DNA of 64,000 bases from Vespa crabro. Its lineage: Eukaryota; Arthropoda; Insecta; Hymenoptera; Vespidae. This document shows, piece by piece, positions 52,790 to 64,000 of this stretch (position 1 is its first letter; each line of letters opens with the position of its first letter). The position numbers and the translations under genes were made by a program. Below the pieces are notes generated by a model, which saw nothing but the letters and a program-made list of their open reading frames with translations, ran no database searches and was not told where the DNA came from. The DNA lies in NCBI RefSeq assembly GCF_910589235.1, contig NC_060955.1, positions 13,102,837 to 13,166,836 on the forward strand, read 5' to 3'.

Positions 52790-53804
52790 CCTGACTGTGT
52801 GTAAATAGAAGTTTTAACATGAAAATTGTCGAAAAATGAGATCGACAAATGCGAATTTTGTTAAATGCTGAGATAAAATCGTGAACACATTGAAATTACT
52901 CGTACCACAGCTTCAGAAATGTTTCCAATCTATTCGGACATTGTATTTCTGAAGATCAAACATCCATTTTATCTTGGAATCGACGTTATAACCTTGTTTC
53001 ATATGATGTATACGATTATTAGCTCATAAAGAAGTATCATCGAAATACGAAATTTCAAATCTCAATCGATATCAATGCTTTTATATTCTATCGACGCAGA
53101 ATATACAATGGAACAAGAACATAAGTTTGTCAATATGTGTAAATACGAGTTTTAACATGAATATTGTCGAAAATTGAGATCGACACATGCGAATTTCTTT
53201 AATTGCAGAGATGTAATCGTGAAATCATTGAACTTACTCGTACCACAGCTTGAGAAATGTTTCCAATCTATTCGGACATTGTATTTCTTAAGATCAAACA
53301 TCCATTTTATCTTGGAATCGACGTTATAACCTTGTTTCATATTTTATATACGATTATTAGCTCATAAAGAAGTATCATCGAAATACGAAATTTGAAATCT
53401 CAATCAATATCAATGCTATTATATTTTGTCGACACAGAATACACAATGGAACAAGAACATAAGTTTGTCACAATGTGTAAATACGAGTTTTAACATGAAT
53501 ATTGTCGAAAATTGAGATCGACACATGCGAATTTCTTTAATTGCAGAGATGTAATCGTGAAATCATTGAACTTACTCGTACCACAGCTTGAGAAATGTTT
53601 CCAATCTATTCGGACATTGTATTTCTGAAGATCAAACATCCATTTTATCTTGGAATCGACGTTTTAACCTTGTTTCTTATCGTATATTCGTTTTTTCGTT
53701 CATAATTGCGTACCATCGAAATACGAAATAATGAAATCTCATTCAAATTCAATTAGTTTATATTCTGTCGACGCAGAATAAAGATTACAACAAGAATATA
53801 TCTG
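52790..53804 (+). repeat. HOR unit 53: A-B-B/C hybrid, 1015 bp
   Basis: Corresponds to unit 24 plus one monomer. A is whole (CATATGATG), B has CTTAAG, and TTTTGTCGACACAG, CGTATATTCG and CATAATTGCG are as in unit 24. Private GTCAATATGTG. Confidence 0.92.
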
Positions 53805-54819
53805 CCTGACTGTGTGTAAATAGAAGTTTTAACATGAAAATTGTCGAAAAATGAGATCGACAAATGCGAATTTTGTTAAATGCTGAGATAAAATCGTGAA
53901 CACATTGAAATTACTCGTACCACAGCTTCAGAAATGTTTCCAATCTATTCGGACATTGTATTTCTGAAGATCAAACATCCATTTTATCTTGGAATCGACG
54001 TTATAACCTTGTTTCATATGATGTATACGATTATTAGCTCATAAAGAAGTATCATCGAAATACGAAATTTCAAATCTCAATCAATATCAATGCTTTTATA
54101 TTCTATCGACGCAGAATATACAATGGAACAAGAACATAAGTTTGTCACTATGTGTAAATACGAGTTTTAACATGAATATTGTCGAAAATTGAGATCGACA
54201 CATGCGAATTTCTTTAATTGCAGAGATGTAATCGTGAAATCATAAAACTTACTCGTACCACAGCTTGAGAAATGTTTCCAATCTATACGGACATTGTATT
54301 TCTGTAGATCAAACATTCATTTTATCTTGGAATCGACGTTATAACCTTGTTTCATATTTTATATACGATTATTAGCTCATAAAGAAGTATCATCGAATTA
54401 CGAAATTTGAAATCTCAATCAATATCAATGCTATTATATTCTATCGACGCAGAATATACAATGGATCAAGATCATAAGTTTGTCACTATGTGTAAATACG
54501 AGTTTCAACATGAATATTGTAGAAAAATGAGATCGACACATGCGAATTTCGTTAATTGCTGAGATTTAATCGTGAAAGCATTGAACTAACTCGTACCACA
54601 GCTTGAGAATTGTTTCCAATCGATTCGGACATTGTATTTCTGAAGATCAAACATCTATTTTATATTGGAATCGACGTTTTAACCTTGTTTCTTATCGTAT
54701 ATACGTTTTTTCGTTCATAATGGCGTACCATCGAAATACGAAATAATGAAATCTCATTCAAATTCAATTCGTTTATATTCTGTTGACGCAGAATAAAGAT
54801 TACAACAAGAATATATCTG
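53805..54819 (+). repeat. HOR unit 54: A-B'-C, 1015 bp
   Basis: Unit 25-type block with CTGTTGACG. It matches unit 25 at +30449 bp and lacks unit 30's private ATGAACATTG. Confidence 0.93.
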
Positions 54820-56172
54820 CCTGACTGTGTGTAAATAGAAGTTTTAACATGAAAATTGTCGAAAAATGAGATCGACAAATGCGAATTTTGTTAAATGCTG
54901 AGATAAAATCGTGAACACATTGAAATTACTCGTACCACAGCTTCAGAAATGTTTCCAATCTATTCGGACATTGTATTTCTGAAGATCAAACATCCATTTT
55001 ATCTTGGAATCGACGTTATAACCTTGTTTCATATGTTGTATACGATTATTAGCTCATAAAGAAGTATCATCGAAATACGAAATTTCAAATCTCAATCAAT
55101 ATCAATGCTTTTATATTCTATCGACGCAGAATATACAATGGAACAAGAACATAAGTTTGTCACTATGTGTAAATACGAGTTTTAACATGAATATTGTCGA
55201 AAATTGAGATCGACACATGCGAATTTCTTTAATTGCAGAGATGTAATCGTGAAATCATTGAACTTACTCGTACCACAGCTTGAGAAATGTTTCCAATCTA
55301 TTCGGACATTGTATTTCTGAAGATCAAACATCCATTTTATCTTGGAATCGACGTTATAACCTTGTTTCATATTTTATATACGATTATTAGCTCATAAAGA
55401 AGTATCATCGAAATACGAAATTTGAAATCTCAATCAATATCAATGCTATTATATTTTGTCGACGCAGAATACACAATGGAACAAGAACATAAGTTTGTCA
55501 CAATGTGTAAATACGAGTTTTAACATGAATATTGTCGAAAATTGAGATCGACACATGCGAATTTCTTTAATTGCAGAGATGTAATCGTGAAATCATTGAA
55601 CTTACTCGTACCACAGCTTGAGAAATGTTTCCAATCTATTCGGACATTGTATTTCTGAAGATCAAACATCCATTTTATCTTGGAATCGACGTTATAACCT
55701 TGTTTCATATTTTATATACGATTATTAGCTCATAAAGAAGTATCATCGAAATACGAAATTTGAAATCTCAATCAATATCAATGCTATTATATTCTATCGA
55801 CGCAGAATATACAATGGAACAAGATCATAAGTTTGTCACTATGTGTAAATACGAGTTTCAACATGAATATTGTAGAAAAATGAGATCGACACATGCGAAT
55901 TTCGTTAATTGCTGAGATTTAATCGTGAAAATATTGAACTAACTCGTACCACAGCTTGAGAATTGTTTCCAATCGATTCGGACATTGTATTTCTGAAGAT
56001 CAAACATCTATTTTATCTTGAAATCGACGTTTTAACCTTGTGTCTTATCGTATATACGTTTTTTCGTTCATAATGGCGTACCATCGAAATACGAAATAAT
56101 GAAATCTCATTCAAATTCAATTAGTTTATATTCTGTCGACGCATAATAAAGATTACAACAAGAATATATCTT
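54820..56172 (+). repeat. HOR unit 55: A-B-B-C, 1353 bp
   Basis: Parallels unit 31 at +25374 bp, but A has the common GGACATTG. TTTTGTCGACG lies between the B monomers. C has GAAAATATTG and CTTGAAATCG. Confidence 0.93.
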
Positions 56173-57525
56173 CCTGACTGTGTGTAAATAGAAGTTTTAA
56201 CATGAAAATTGTCGAAAAATGAGATCGACAAATGCGAATTTTGTTAAATGCTGAGATAAAATCGTGAACACATTGAAATTACTCGTACCACAGCTTCAGA
56301 AATGTTTCCAATCTATTCGGACATTGTATTTCTGAAGATCAAACATCCATTTTATCTTGGAATCGACGTTTTAACCTTGTTTCATATGTTGTATACGATT
56401 ATTAGCTCATAAAGAAGTATCATCGAAATACGAAATTTCAAATCTCAATCGATATCAATGCTTTTATATTCTATCGACGCAGAATATACAATGGAACAAG
56501 AACATAAGTTTGTCACTATGTGTAAATACGAGTTTTAACATGAATATTGTCGAAAATTGAGATCGACACATGCGAATTTCTTTAATTGCAGAGATGTAAT
56601 CGTGAAATCATTGAACTTACTCGTACCACAGCTTGAGAAATGTTTCCAATCTATTCGGACATTGTATTTCTGAAGATCAAACATCCATTTTATCTTGGAA
56701 TCGACGTTATAACCTTGTTTCATATTTTATATACGATTATTAGCTCATAAAGAAGTATCATCGAAATACGAAATTTGAAATCTCAATCAATATCAATGCT
56801 ATTATATTTTGTCGACGCAGAATACACAATGGAACAAGAACATAAGTTTGTCACAATGTGTAAATACGAGTTTTAACATGAATATTGTCGAAAATTGAGA
56901 TCGACACATGCGAATTTCTTTAATTGCAGAGATGTAATCGTGAAATCATTGAACTTACTCGTACCACAGCTTGAGAAATGTTTCCAATCTATTCGGACAT
57001 TGTATTTCTGAAGATCAAACATCCATTTTATCTTGGAATCGACGTTATAACCTTGTTTCATATTTTATATACGATTATTAGCTCATAAAGAAGTATCATC
57101 GAAATACGAAATTTGAAATCTCAATCAATATCAATTCTATTATATTCTATCGACGCAGAATATACAATGGAACAAGATCATAAGTTTGTCACTATGTGTA
57201 AATACGAGTTTCAACATGAATATTGTAGAAAAATGAGATCGACACATGCGAATTTCGTTAATTGCTGAGATTTAATCGTGAAAATATTGAACTAACTCGT
57301 ACCACAGCTTGAGAATTGTTTCCAATCGATTCGGACATTGTATTTCTGAAGATCAAACATCTATTTTATCTTGGAATCGACGTTTTAACCTTGTGTCTTA
57401 TCGTATATACGTTTTTTCGTTCATAATGGCGTACCATCGAAATACGAAATAATGAAATCTCATTCAAATTCAATTAGTTTATATTCTGTCGACGCATAAT
57501 AAAGATTACAACAAGAATATATCTT
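56173..57525 (+). repeat. HOR unit 56: A-B-B-C, 1353 bp
   Basis: Copy of units 32 and 40 (TATCAATTCTATT). The second B has CTTGAG. Confidence 0.93.
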
Positions 57526-58202
57526 CCTGACTGTGTGTAAATAGAAGTTTTAACATGAAAATTGTCGAAAAATGAGATCGGCAAATGCGAATTTTGTTAA
57601 ATGCTGAGATAAAATCGTGAACACATTGAAATTACTCGTACCACAGCTTCAGAAATGTTTCCAATCTATTCGGACATTGTATTTCTGAAGATCAAACATC
57701 CATTTTATCTTGGAATCGACGTTTTAACCTTGTTTCATATGTTGTATACGATTATTAGCTCATAAAGAAGTATCATCGAAATACGAAATTTCAAATCTCA
57801 ATCGATATCAATGCTTTTATATTCTATCGACGCAGAATATACAATGGAACAAGAACATAAGTTTGTCACTATGTGTAAATACGAGTTTTAACATGAATAT
57901 TGTCGAAAATTGAGATCGACACATGCGAATTTCGTTAATTGCAGAGATTTAATCGTGAAAGCATTGAACTAACACGTACCACAGCTTGAGAATTGTTTCC
58001 AATCGATTCGGACATTGTATTTCTGAAGATCATACATCTATTTTATATTGGAATCGACGTTTTAGCCTTGTTTCTTATCGTATATACGTTTTTTCGTTCA
58101 TAATGGCGTACCATCGAAATACGAAATAATGAAATCTCATTCAAATTCAATTAGTTTATATTCTGTCGATGCATAATAAAGATTACAACAAGAATATATC
58201 TG
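57526..58202 (+). repeat. HOR unit 57: A-B/C hybrid, 677 bp
   Basis: Third copy of the unit 33 type (GATCGGCAAATG, GATCATACATC, TTTTAGCCTTG, GTCGATGCAT at 58165). Confidence 0.93.
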
Positions 58203-59555
58203 CCTGACTGTGTGTAAATAGAAGTTTTAACATGAAAATTGTCGAAAAATGAGATCGACAAATGCGAATTTTGTTAAATGCTGAGATAAAATCGTGAACA
58301 CATTGAAATTACTCGTACCACAGCTTCAGAAATGTTTCCAATCTATTCGGACAATGTATTTCTGAAGATCAAACATCCATTTTATCTTGGAATCGACGTT
58401 ATAACCTTGTTTCATATGTTGTATACGATTATTAGCTCATAAAGAAGTATCATCGAAATACGAAATTTCAAATCTCAATCAATATCAATGCTTTTATATT
58501 CTATCGACGCAGAATATACAATGGAACAAGAACATAAGTTTGTCACTATGTGTAAATACGAGTTTTAACATGAATATTGTCGAAAATTGAGATCGACACA
58601 TGCGAATTTCTTTAATTGCAGAGATGTAATCGTGAAATCATTGAACTTACTCGTACCACAGCTTGAGAAATGTTTCCAATCTATTCGGACATTGTATTTC
58701 TTAAGATCAAACATCCATTTTATCTTGGAATCGACGTTATAACCTTGTTTCATATTTTATATACGATTATTAGCTCATAAAGAAGTATCATCGAAATACG
58801 AAATTTGAAATCTCAATCAATATCAATGCTATTATATTTTGTCGACGCAGAATACACAATGGAACAAGAACATAAGTTTGTCACAATGTGTAAATACGAG
58901 TTTTAACATGAATATTGTCGAAAATTGAGATCGACACATGCGAATTTCTTTAATTGCAGAGATGTAATCGTGAAATCATTGAACTTACTCGTACCACAGC
59001 TTGAGAAATGTTTCCAATCTATTCGGACATTGTATTTCTGAAGATCAAACATCCATTTTATCTTGGAATCGACGTTATAACCTTGTTTCATATTTTATAT
59101 ACGATTATTAGCTCATAAAGAAGTATCATCGAAATACGAAATTTGAAATCTCAATCAATATCAATGCTATTATATTCTATCGACGCAGAATATACAATGG
59201 AACAAGATCATAAGTTTGTCACTATGTGTAAATACGAGTTTCAACATGAATATTGTAGAAAAATGAGATCGACACATGCGAATTTCGTTAATTGCTGAGA
59301 TTTAATCGTGAAAATATTGAACTAACTCGTACCACAGCTTGAGAATTGTTTCCAATCGATTCGGACATTGTATTTCTGAAGATCAAACATCTATTTTATC
59401 TTGAAATCGACGTTTTAACCTTGTGTCTTATCGTATATACGTTTTTTCGTTCATAATGGCGTACCATCGAAATACGAAATAATGAAATCTCATTCAAATT
59501 CAATTAGTTTATATTCTGTCGACGCATAATAAAGATTACAACAAGAATATATCTT
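58203..59555 (+). repeat. HOR unit 58: A-B-B-C, 1353 bp
   Basis: Copy of unit 34 at +25374 bp without its private CGATTTGGAC. The first B has CTTAAG and C has CTTGAAATCG. Confidence 0.93.
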
Positions 59556-61246
59556 CCTGACTGTGTGTAAATAGAAGTTTTAACATGAAAATTGTCGAAA
59601 AATGAGATCGACAAATGCGAATTTTGTTAAATGCTGAGATAAAATCGTGAACACATTGAAATTACTCGTACCACAGCTTCAGAAATGTTTCCAATCTATT
59701 CGGACATTGTATTTCTGAAGATCAAACATCCATTTTATCTTGGAATCGACGTTTTAACCTTGTTTCATATGTTGTATACGATTATTAGCTCATAAAGAAG
59801 TATCATCGAAATACGAAATTTCAAATCTCAATCGATATCAATGCTTTTATATTCTATCGACGCAGAATATACAATGGAACAAGAACATAAGTTTGTCACT
59901 ATGTGTAAATACGAGTTTTAACATGAATATTGTCGAAAATTGAGATCGACACATGCGAATTTCTTTAATTGCAGAGATGTAATCGTGAAATCATTGAACT
60001 TACTCGTACCACAGCTTGAGAAATGTTTCCAATCTATTCGGACATTGTATTTCTGAAGATCAAACATCCATTTTATCTTGGAATCGACGTTATAACCTTG
60101 TTTCATATTTTATATACGATTATTAGCTCATAAAGAAGTATCATCGAAATACGAAATTTGAAATCTCAATCAATATCAATGCTATTATATTTTGTCGACG
60201 CAGAATACACAATGGAACAAGAACATAAGTTTGTCACAATGTGTAAATACGAGTTTTAACATGAATATTGTCGAAAATTGAGATCGACACATGCGAATTT
60301 CTTTAATTGCAGAGATGTAATCGTGAAATCATTGAACTTACTCGTACCACAGCTTGAGAAATGTTTCCAATCTATTCGGACATTGTATTTCTGAAGATCA
60401 AACATCCATTTTATCTTGGAATCGACGTTATAACCTTGTTTCATATTTTATATACGATTATTAGCTCATAAAGAAGTATCATCGAAATACGAAATTTGAA
60501 ATCTCAATCAATATCAATGCTTTTATATTCTATCGACGCAGAATATACAATGGAACAAGAACATAAGTTTGTCACTATGTGTAAATACGAGTTTTAACAT
60601 GAATATTGTCGAAAATTGAGATCGACACATGCGAATTTCTTTAATTGCAGAGATGTAATCGTGAAATCATTGAACTTACTCGTACCACAGCTTGAGAAAT
60701 GTTTCCAATCTATTCGGACATTGTATTTCTTAAGATCAAACATCCATTTTATCTTGGAATCGACGTTATAACCTTGTTTCATATTTTATATACGATTATT
60801 AGCTCATAAGGAAGTATCATCGAAATACGAAATTTGAAATCTCAATCAATATCAATGCTATTATATTCTGTCGACGCAGAATACACAATGGAACAAGAAC
60901 ATAAGTTTGTCACTATGTGTAAATTCGAGTTTCAACATGAATATTGTAGAAAAATGAGATCGACACATGCGAATTTCGTTAATTGCAGAAATTTAATCGT
61001 GAAAGCATTGAACTAACACGTACCACAGCTTGAGAATTGTTTCCAATCGATTCGGACATTGTATTTCTGAAGATCAAACATCTATTTTATATTGGAATCG
61101 ACGTTTTAACCTTGTTTCTTATCGTATATACGTTTTTTCGTTCATAATTGCGTACCATCGAAATACGAAATAATGAAATCTCATTCAAATTCAATTAGTT
61201 TATATTCTGTCGACGCAGAATAAAGATTACAACAAGAATATATCTG
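59556..61246 (+). repeat. HOR unit 59: A-B-B-B-C, 1691 bp
   Basis: Copy of unit 36 at +24021 bp (CTTAAG, CATAAGGAAG, TTGCAGAAATTT, CATAATTGCG). The change of shift from 25374 reflects absence of a unit 35 counterpart. Confidence 0.93.
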
Positions 61247-62261
61247 CCTGACTGTGTGTAAATAGAAGTTTTAACATGAAAATTGTCGAAAAATGAGATC
61301 GACAAATGCGAATTTTGTTAAATGCTGAGATAAAATCGTGAACACATTGAAATTACTCGTACCACAGCTTCAGAAATGTTTCCAATCTATTCGGACATTG
61401 TATTTCTGAAGATCAAACATCCATTTTATCTTGGAATCGACGTTATAACCTTGTTTCATATGTTATATACGATTATTAGCTCATAAAGAAGTATCATCGA
61501 AATACGAAATTTCAAATCTCAATCAATATCAATGCTTTTATATTCTATCGACGCAGAATATACAATGGAACAAGAACATAAGTTTGTCACTATGTGTAAA
61601 TACGAGTTTTAACATGAATATTGTCGAAAATTGAGATCGACACATGCGAATTTCTTTAATTGCAGAGATGTAATCGTGAAATCATAAAACTTACTCGTAC
61701 CACAGCTTGAGAAATGTTTCCAATCTATACGGACATTGTATTTCTGTAGATCAAACATTCATTTTATCTTGGAATCGACGTTATAACCTTGTTTCATATT
61801 TTATATACGATTATTAGCTCATAAAGAAGTATCATCGAATTACGAAATTTGAAATCTCAATCAATATCAATGCTATTATATTCTATCGACGCAGAATATA
61901 CAATGGATCAAGATCATAAGTTTGTCACTATGTGTAAATACGAGTTTCAACATGAATATTGTAGAAAAATGAGATCGACACATGCGAATTTCGTTAATTG
62001 CTGAGATTTAATCGTGAAAGCATTGAACTAACTCGTACCACAGCTTGAGAATTGTTTCCAATCGATTCGGACATTGTATTTCTGAAGATCAAACATCTAT
62101 TTTATATTGGAATCGACGTTTTAACCTTGTTTCTTATCGTATATACGTTTTTTCGTTCATAATGGCGTACCATCGAAATACGAAATAATGAAATCTCATT
62201 CAAATTCAATTCGTTTATATTCTGTCGACGCAGAATAAAGATTACAACAAGAATATATCTG
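61247..62261 (+). repeat. HOR unit 60: A-B'-C, 1015 bp
   Basis: Unit 25-type block corresponding to unit 37. A has a private CATATGTTATATACG. C ends CAATTCG with CTGTCGACG. Confidence 0.93.
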
Positions 62262-62938
62262 CCTGACTGTGTGTAAATAGAAGTTTTAACATGAAAATTG
62301 TCGAAAAATGAGATTGACAAATGCGAATTTTGTTAAATGCTGAGATAAAATCGTGAACACATTGAAATTACTCGTACCACAGCTTCAGAAATGTTTCCAA
62401 TCTATTCGGACAATGTATTTCTGAAGATCAAACATCCATTTTATCTTGGAATCGACGTTATAACCTTGTTTCATATTTTATATACGATTATTAGCTCATA
62501 AGGAAGTATCATCGAAATACGAAATTTGAAATCTCAATCAATATCAATGCTATTATATTCTGTCGACGCAGAATACACAATGGAACAAGAACATAAGTTT
62601 GTCACTATGTGTAAATTCGAGTTTCAACATGAATATTGTAGAAAAATGAGATCGACACATGCGAATTTCGTTAATTGCAGAAATTTAATCGTGAAAGCAT
62701 TGAACTAACACGTACCACAGCTTGAGAATTGTTTCCAATCGATTCGGACATTGTATTTCTGAAGATCAAACATCTATTTTATATTGGAATCGACGTTTTA
62801 ACCTTGTTTCTTATCGTATATACGTTTTTTCGTTCATAATTGCGTACCATCGAAATACGAAATAATGAAATCTCATTCAAATTCAATTAGTTTATATTCT
62901 GTCGACGCAGAATAAAGATTACAACAAGAATATATCTG
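62262..62938 (+). repeat. HOR unit 61: A/B hybrid-C, 677 bp
   Basis: Looks like unit 38 with two B monomers lost: A has GAGATTGACAAATG and GGACAATG, then B from CATATTTTAT with CATAAGGAAG (switch about 62385-62478). C has TTGCAGAAATTT and CATAATTGCG. Confidence 0.92.
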
Positions 62939-63953
62939 CCTGACTGTGTGTAAATAGAAGTTTTAACATGAAAATTGTCGAAAAATGAGATCGACAAATG
63001 CGAATTTTGTTAAATGCTGAGATAAAATCGTGAACACATTGAAATTACTCGTACCACAGCTTCAGAAATGTTTCCAATCTATTCGGACATTGTATTTCTG
63101 AAGATCAAACATCCATTTTATCTTGGAATCGACGTTATAACCTTGTTTCATATGATGTATACGATTATTAGCTCATAAAGAAGTATCATCGAAATACGAA
63201 ATTTCAAATCTCAATCAATATCAATGCTTTTATATTCTATCGACGCAGAATATACAATGGAACAAGAACATAAGTTTGTCACTATGTGTAAATACGAGTT
63301 TTAACATGAATATTGTCGAAAATTGAGATCGACACATGCGAATTTCTTTAATTGCAGAGATGTAATCGTGAAATCATAAAACTTACTCGTACCACAGCTT
63401 GAGAAATGTTTCCAATCTATACGGACATTGTATTTCTGTAGATCAAACATTCATTTTATCTTGGAATCGACGTTATAACCTTGTTTCATATTTTATATAC
63501 GATTATTAGCTCATAAAGAAGTATCATCGAAATACGAAATTTGAAATCTCAATCAATATCAATGCTATTATATTCTATCGACGCAGAATATACAATGGAT
63601 CAAGATCATAAGTTTGTCACTATGTGTAAATACGAGTTTCAACATGAATATTGTAGAAAAATGAGATCGACACATGCGAATTTCGTTAATTGCTGAGATT
63701 TAATCGTGAAAGCATTGAACTAACTCGTACCACAGCTTGAGAATTGTTTCCAATCGATTCGGACATTGTATTTCTGAAGATCAAACATCTATTTTATATT
63801 GGAATCGACGTTTTAACCTTGTTTCTTATCGTATATACGTTTTTTCGTTCATAATGGCGTACCATCGAAATACGAAATAATGAAATCTCATTCAAATTCA
63901 ATTCGTTTATATTCTGTCGACGCAGAATAAAGATTACAACAAGAATATATCTG
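62939..63953 (+). repeat. HOR unit 62: A-B'-C, 1015 bp
   Basis: Unit 25-type block (CATATGATG, CATAAAACTT, GGATCAAGATC, CAATTCG). The B' tail has the common CGAAATACG where other B' copies have CGAATTACG. Confidence 0.93.
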
Positions 63954-64000
63954 CCTGACTGTGTGTAAATAGAAGTTTTAACATGAAAATTGTCGAAAAA
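63954..64000 (+). repeat. HOR unit 63: start of A, cut by window edge
   Basis: Begins CCTGACTGTGTGTAAATAG and ends within GTCGAAAAA at the last base. The array continues beyond the window. Confidence 0.9.

Larger units (their letters stand above)
1..64000. repeat. Satellite DNA array, 338-bp monomer with variable A-B(0-3)-C higher-order repeat
   Basis: The same roughly 338-bp sequence recurs head to tail from the first to the last base, always in the same orientation. Diagnostic bases split the monomers into A (GTGTGTAAATAGAAG start), B (GTGTAAATACGAGTTTTAAC) and C (GTGTAAATTCGAGTTTCAAC or TACGAGTTTCAAC, plus a divergent second half). The A start marker CCTGACTGTGTGTAAAT recurs at intervals of 677, 1015, 1353 or 1691 bp. 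Bases 1-10 are the tail of a C monomer. Both ends of the array lie outside the window. The array resembles centromeric or pericentromeric satellite, but no flanking sequence or protein-binding data confirm that. Confidence 0.98.

Noticed and set aside
1..64000. CRISPR array
   Set aside because: The repeat fills the whole period with no unique spacers, and 338 bp is far beyond CRISPR repeat-spacer lengths.
1..64000. Insertion sequence, transposon, tRNA, rRNA or telomeric repeats
   Set aside because: No transposase or reverse-transcriptase frame, terminal repeats, cloverleaf-like sequence or short telomere-type tandem repeat is seen.
1..64000. A new gene-based biological system
   Set aside because: No coding capacity beyond short repeated frames is present. 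Everything in the window is explained as satellite monomers and their recombinants.

Overview
The whole 64 kb window is one uninterrupted tandem satellite array. I find no gene, RNA gene, transposon, CRISPR array or unique DNA. The basic monomer is 338 bp and AT-rich (a hand count of one monomer gives about 31% GC). Every monomer lies in the same orientation. The layout suggests eukaryotic heterochromatin, possibly centromeric or pericentromeric. CpG is not depleted (about 14 CpG per monomer against about 8 expected from base composition), which fits an invertebrate with little germline CpG methylation better than a vertebrate or plant. I do not recognise the satellite family and cannot name the species.

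The monomers fall into three main types that form a variable-length higher-order repeat (HOR). Type A (338 bp) always opens a unit, type C (339 bp, with one extra base in a GAAATAATGAAATC segment) always closes it, and zero to three type B monomers (338 bp) lie between. Unit lengths are therefore 677, 1015, 1353 or 1691 bp (338n+1). From position 11 to 63953 I count 62 complete units and 189 monomers: 20 two-monomer, 24 three-monomer, 13 four-monomer and 5 five-monomer units. The only net length exception is a 1-bp deletion near 16495. Many two-monomer units contain A/B or B/C hybrid monomers, the expected products of in-register unequal exchange.

Region by region: 1-14895 (units 1-13) has its own B subtype and internal copies at shifts of 6766, 9134 and 8119 bp. 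From 14896 to 19970 (units 14-19) a new B' subtype appears, together with a recent 1015-bp tandem copy. From 19294 to 23355 there are six consecutive two-monomer units. From 23356 to 49655 (units 25-48) lies a mosaic of recurring blocks. From 49656 onward the array repeats the 19.5-24.4 kb segment (shift 30111 bp, then +338) and after that the 28.4-38.2 kb segment (shift 25374 bp, then 24021 bp).

There is no gene network to describe. The short recurring open frames (antisense in B, sense in C) are repeats of the same satellite sequence and are not called as genes. The points of interest are array architecture, type-specific inverted repeats, subfamily boundaries and the record of unequal crossing over.
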